A DNA stretch of 64,000 bases from DASQMT01 sp963835735. Lineage in GTDB: Bacteria > Actinomycetota > Thermoleophilia > Solirubrobacterales > Solirubrobacteraceae. Position 1 is the first letter of the stretch, and each line of letters opens with the position of its first letter. Below, in pieces: positions 61,376-64,000 of this stretch. Where the stretch lies: contig CAWIGP010000002.1 in NCBI GenBank assembly GCA_963835735.1, forward strand, positions 1 to 64,000, read 5' to 3'. Position numbers and translations under genes: made by a program. The notes beneath the pieces were generated by a model. That model saw nothing but the letters and a program-made list of their open reading frames with translations, was not told the origin of the DNA and did no database searches.

Positions 61376-63292
61376 GTGCGGCGCTCGCTGCTCCGGGTGG
61401 CATGTCTGGCGCTGACGCTTGCCGGCGCTGGAGCCGCGCCCGCCGCGGCCGCCCCCGTCGCAAACTTCCATCCGTGCGCCGACGCCCCCGCGAACGCCCG
61501 CTGCGGGTCGGTCGAGGTGCCGCTGGACCGTCGCGGCGAGCAGCCCACTGCCGACGCACGGACGCTGCGGATCGAGTTCGAGCTCTACCCGCGGAGGCGC
61601 GCCGGCCGGCCGGCGCTCGGCACCATCGTCGACGCGGAGGGCGGCCCGGGCTACTCGACCACCGACAGCCGCGACTACTTCCTCGAGCTGAACGACCCGC
61701 TGATGGACCGCCGCGACGTGCTGCTCGTCGACCAGCGCGGCACGGGGCTGTCGGGTGCGCTCGACTGCCCGGCGTTCCGCCAGACGGTCGCGGACTACGT
61801 CCGCCGGGCCGGCGAGTGCGCACAGCAGCTCGGGCCGCGCGTGGACTTCTACGGGACGCACGCCGCGGCCGACGACCTCGCCGACGTGCTCGAAGCGCTC
61901 GATGTCGACGCGATCGACCTGTACGGCGACTCGTACGGCTCCTACCTCGCGCAGGCGTTCGCGGTGCGCCATCCCGCCCGGCTGCGTTCGCTCGTCCTGG
62001 ACGCGACCTACCCGCTGCCCGGTACGGATCCCGCGTTCGGCGACCTCGCCGAGGCGACGTGGCGCGCGCTGCGGCTGGTCTGCGCGCGCCGGCCCAGCTG
62101 CGCGGCGAGCGGCGAGGACCCGGTGGTCGCGCTGCAGCGGCTGGTCGAGCACGTCCGCCGTCATCCGGTGAGCGGGACCGGCACGAACGCGGAGGGCGAG
62201 CGGATACGGGTGCGCGTCGACGAGGACTCGCTCGTGCTGCTGCTGCAGTCGGGCTACGCGAACCTCCCGATGTACCGCGACCTGCTCGGCGCGATCCGCG
62301 CGTTCGAGGCGGGCGACCGGGAGCCACTGCTGCGGCTGCTCGCCGAGAACACGCTCGACCCGGCCGACATCATCCCCGTGCGCAGCTGGTCCGAGGCGCT
62401 CTATCTCGCTGTCACGTGCCACGACTACCCGCAGATGTGGGATCCCGCCGCCCCGCCGGCCACCCGTGAGGTGCAGCTGGCCCAAGCGCGCGCCGCACTC
62501 CCGCCGGAGCAGTTCGCGCCCTTCTCCCCCACGGCCTGGACCGCGGTCGAGTACGAGGGCGCGACCGCGTGCCTGCGCTGGCCGGGACCGCGCCGACCGG
62601 ATCCGCCGGTCCCGCCGGCGGCTCCCTACCCGGACGTGCCGACGCTCGTGTTGAACGGCGACCTCGACAACATCACCGCGTCGTCGGGCGCACGGATCGT
62701 CGCGGACCGCTTCCCGCGCTCGACGTTCGTGGAGTTGCAGAACAGCGTTCATGTCACCGCGATCAGCGACCGCGACGACTGCGCGGCCCCGCTCGTGCAT
62801 CGCTTCGTGGAGACGCTGAGCGCCGGCGACACGAGCTGCGCTGAGCGGATCAAGGAGGTGCGCACGGTCGACCGCTTCCCGCGCACCGCGGCGCAGGCGG
62901 AGCCGGCGAGCCCGCTGCCCGGCGACGACAGCCCGCCGATCGCCCGGCGCGCCGCAGCGGTCGCCGCGGCGATGGTGGCCGATGCGATCCAGCGCTGGCA
63001 GATCAACTTCAGCGGCGCCGGCCGCGGGCTGCGCGGCGGGCGCTGGAGCTATGAGGGCGACGACGTCGTCACGTTCACGTTCGAGCGCGCGCAGCTCGCC
63101 GACGACGTACCGGTGAGCGGGACCGCGACGTGGAACCTCGCGTCCGGCGCTGTGCGAGCGGACCTCGACGTCGCGGGCGCGGCGCCGGGCAGCCTCAGCG
63201 TGCGCTGGAACGCCCAGCGCCGGCTCGCGCAGGCGACGCTCGAGGGCACGTTCGGCGGGCGAACGCTGCGGGCGACGATGCTCGCTCCCTAA
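61376..63292 (+). CDS. Secreted TAP-like alpha/beta hydrolase (tripeptidyl aminopeptidase type)
   Basis: A 638-residue exported hydrolase. GTG start, signal peptide (LALTLAGAGAAPAAAAPVA). Catalytic features: LLVDQRGTGLSG, nucleophile elbow DLYGDSYGSYLAQ (Ser186), the acidic residue in LVLNGDLDNITASSGA, and the His in LQNSVHVTAISD, the last two in the TAP C-terminal domain. Residues 510-638 form an additional beta-rich domain (GGRWSYEGDDVVTFTFE) found in some actinobacterial members. It likely trims peptides outside the cell. Confidence 0.9.
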   Translation: MRRSLLRVACLALTLAGAGAAPAAAAPVANFHPCADAPANARCGSVEVPLDRRGEQPTADARTLRIEFELYPRRRAGRPALGTIVDAEGGPGYSTTDSRDYFLELNDPLMDRRDVLLVDQRGTGLSGALDCPAFRQTVADYVRRAGECAQQLGPRVDFYGTHAAADDLADVLEALDVDAIDLYGDSYGSYLAQAFAVRHPARLRSLVLDATYPLPGTDPAFGDLAEATWRALRLVCARRPSCAASGEDPVVALQRLVEHVRRHPVSGTGTNAEGERIRVRVDEDSLVLLLQSGYANLPMYRDLLGAIRAFEAGDREPLLRLLAENTLDPADIIPVRSWSEALYLAVTCHDYPQMWDPAAPPATREVQLAQARAALPPEQFAPFSPTAWTAVEYEGATACLRWPGPRRPDPPVPPAAPYPDVPTLVLNGDLDNITASSGARIVADRFPRSTFVELQNSVHVTAISDRDDCAAPLVHRFVETLSAGDTSCAERIKEVRTVDRFPRTAAQAEPASPLPGDDSPPIARRAAAVAAAMVADAIQRWQINFSGAGRGLRGGRWSYEGDDVVTFTFERAQLADDVPVSGTATWNLASGAVRADLDVAGAAPGSLSVRWNAQRRLAQATLEGTFGGRTLRATMLAP

Positions 63293-64000
63293 CGAAGCCG
63301 CTTCTCGAACCAGTGGTGCGCGTACGGCTCGTCGTTGAACGGCGCGACCTCGGTGTACCCGGCCGAGCGATACATCGCGATCGCCTCCGTCAGCGCGCGG
63401 TTGGTCTCGAGCCGCACGACCGCGCCCGCGCGCGCCTCGAGCTCGGCCAGCAAGCGCCGGCCGACGCCGAGCCCGCGCGCCTCCTCTGCCACCCACATGC
63501 GCTTGATCTCGGTCGCCTCGCCGTCGTGGAACTTCAGCGCGCCGCAGCCGATCGGCTCCGCGCGTAGCGAGGCGACGAGCACGAGCCCGGCAGGCGGGCG
63601 CAGCTCACGGGGCGCGGCGGAGATGCTGCGCGCCGGGTCGAAGCCGTGCGCGAACCGGCGGTCGAGCTCGGCGGCGTACGCGCGCAGGCAATGCTGCGCG
63701 TGCGGATGGGCGGGATCGACAGGCGCTATCCGGATCATGGCTGCGGTGAGCAGCCGCTCCACCTCCCGCATCGCGTCGACGAGCCGGGCGCGCTGGGACG
63801 GGCCGAGCGGGGTGAGGAACGACGTCGCGAGCTCGTCGCTGCGGCGTTCGAGCAGGGCGCGCTCGGCGGCGCCGGAGGCGCTGAGACGGGCGACTCGCAC
63901 GCGCCGGTCGCGCGTACCCGGCTCCAGCGTCACCAGGCCGGCCGCCTCGAGGCTCCGCAAGAGCCGGCTCAAGTAGCCGGAATCGAGCTCGAGCCGCTCG
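63289..64000 (-). CDS. MarR-GNAT fusion protein, 5' truncated by window edge
   Basis: The visible 236 codons cover the recognition helix and wing of a MarR-type winged helix (LDSGYLSRLLRSLEAAGLVT, then RDRRVRVARLSASG) followed by a GNAT acetyltransferase domain (LVLVASLRAEPIGCGALKF, acetyl-CoA loop EEARGLGVGRRLLAELEA, and YRSAGYTEVAPFNDEPYAH). This bifunctional layout is common in actinobacteria. The frame is open to position 64000, so the start lies outside. Its stop overlaps the stop of the TAP-like gene. Confidence 0.88.
   Translation of the reverse strand, partial: ERLELDSGYLSRLLRSLEAAGLVTLEPGTRDRRVRVARLSASGAAERALLERRSDELATSFLTPLGPSQRARLVDAMREVERLLTAAMIRIAPVDPAHPHAQHCLRAYAAELDRRFAHGFDPARSISAAPRELRPPAGLVLVASLRAEPIGCGALKFHDGEATEIKRMWVAEEARGLGVGRRLLAELEARAGAVVRLETNRALTEAIAMYRSAGYTEVAPFNDEPYAHHWFEKRLR

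Noticed and set aside
61277..63496. 739-codon minus-strand ORF
   Set aside because: Antisense to the TAP-like hydrolase; Arg/Ala-rich without domains.

Overview
The window is high-GC DNA from a soil-type actinobacterium. Small secreted proteins with an 'ALFVALGGTAAA' signal region followed by repeated S-P-E-I motifs, DUF11-repeat surface proteins and the NarL/LuxR-heavy regulation point to Thermoleophilia (Solirubrobacterales, e.g. Solirubrobacter or Conexibacter relatives). This placement is inference from protein style; no rRNA is present.

Layout. (1) 1-20.9 kb is ordinary chromosome: a cupin thiol-dioxygenase-like gene with divergent LysR regulator, LURP-one and DUF2254 proteins, a large MalT/LAL-type LuxR regulator, an arylsulfatase, a 1147-residue DUF11 surface protein, a lipase, a redoxin, Ohr, an NAD-dependent epimerase, an NlpC/P60-like enzyme and FtsH. 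Remnants of a YihY/BrkB gene and a WD40 gene lie in gaps. (2) 20.98-30.8 kb is a tRNA-anchored accessory zone. tRNA-Gly(GCC) is followed at 27.2 and 30.6 kb by two further copies of its 3' half, which is the signature of two stacked site-specific insertions. A dead tyrosine-integrase 3' end sits beside the tRNA, and an inverted copy of its last ~90 bp follows the third att copy. The cargo is mostly decayed: small secreted proteins, duplicated tails, a FUSC-type membrane protein, a frameshifted copper amine oxidase and a SABATH-type methyltransferase. (3) 31.7-45.1 kb is a compact, mostly overlapping same-strand cluster: vWA protein, protein kinase-like protein, PP2C phosphatase, three small or uncharacterised proteins, a VirD4/TraG-like coupling ATPase, a ~1614-residue Pro/Glu-rich repeat protein ending in two His-Me-finger nuclease domains, and a two-domain glycosyltransferase. 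The first three match the TerY-P (vWA/kinase/PP2C) phospho-signalling triad; combined with the ATPase and giant nuclease this is the best candidate for an undescribed conflict or secretion system. (4) 45.1-64 kb returns to housekeeping and metabolic genes: sulfotransferase, MacB/LolD-type ABC exporter (permease frameshifted), NarL-type two-component pair, 6-phosphogluconate dehydrogenase, HpcH/HpaI aldolase, Cys/Met-metabolism PLP enzyme, vanadium-haloperoxidase/PAP2 protein, M23 peptidase, an orphan HypX, AIM24, a TAP-like hydrolase and a truncated MarR-GNAT fusion.

Six frame disruptions in recognisable or coupled genes occur between about 25 and 48 kb and none was noticed in the flanks. Some could be assembly errors in GC-rich or repetitive DNA; they should be resolved with reads before calling the genes dead. 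No CRISPR array, rRNA, complete insertion sequence or complete integrase was seen.
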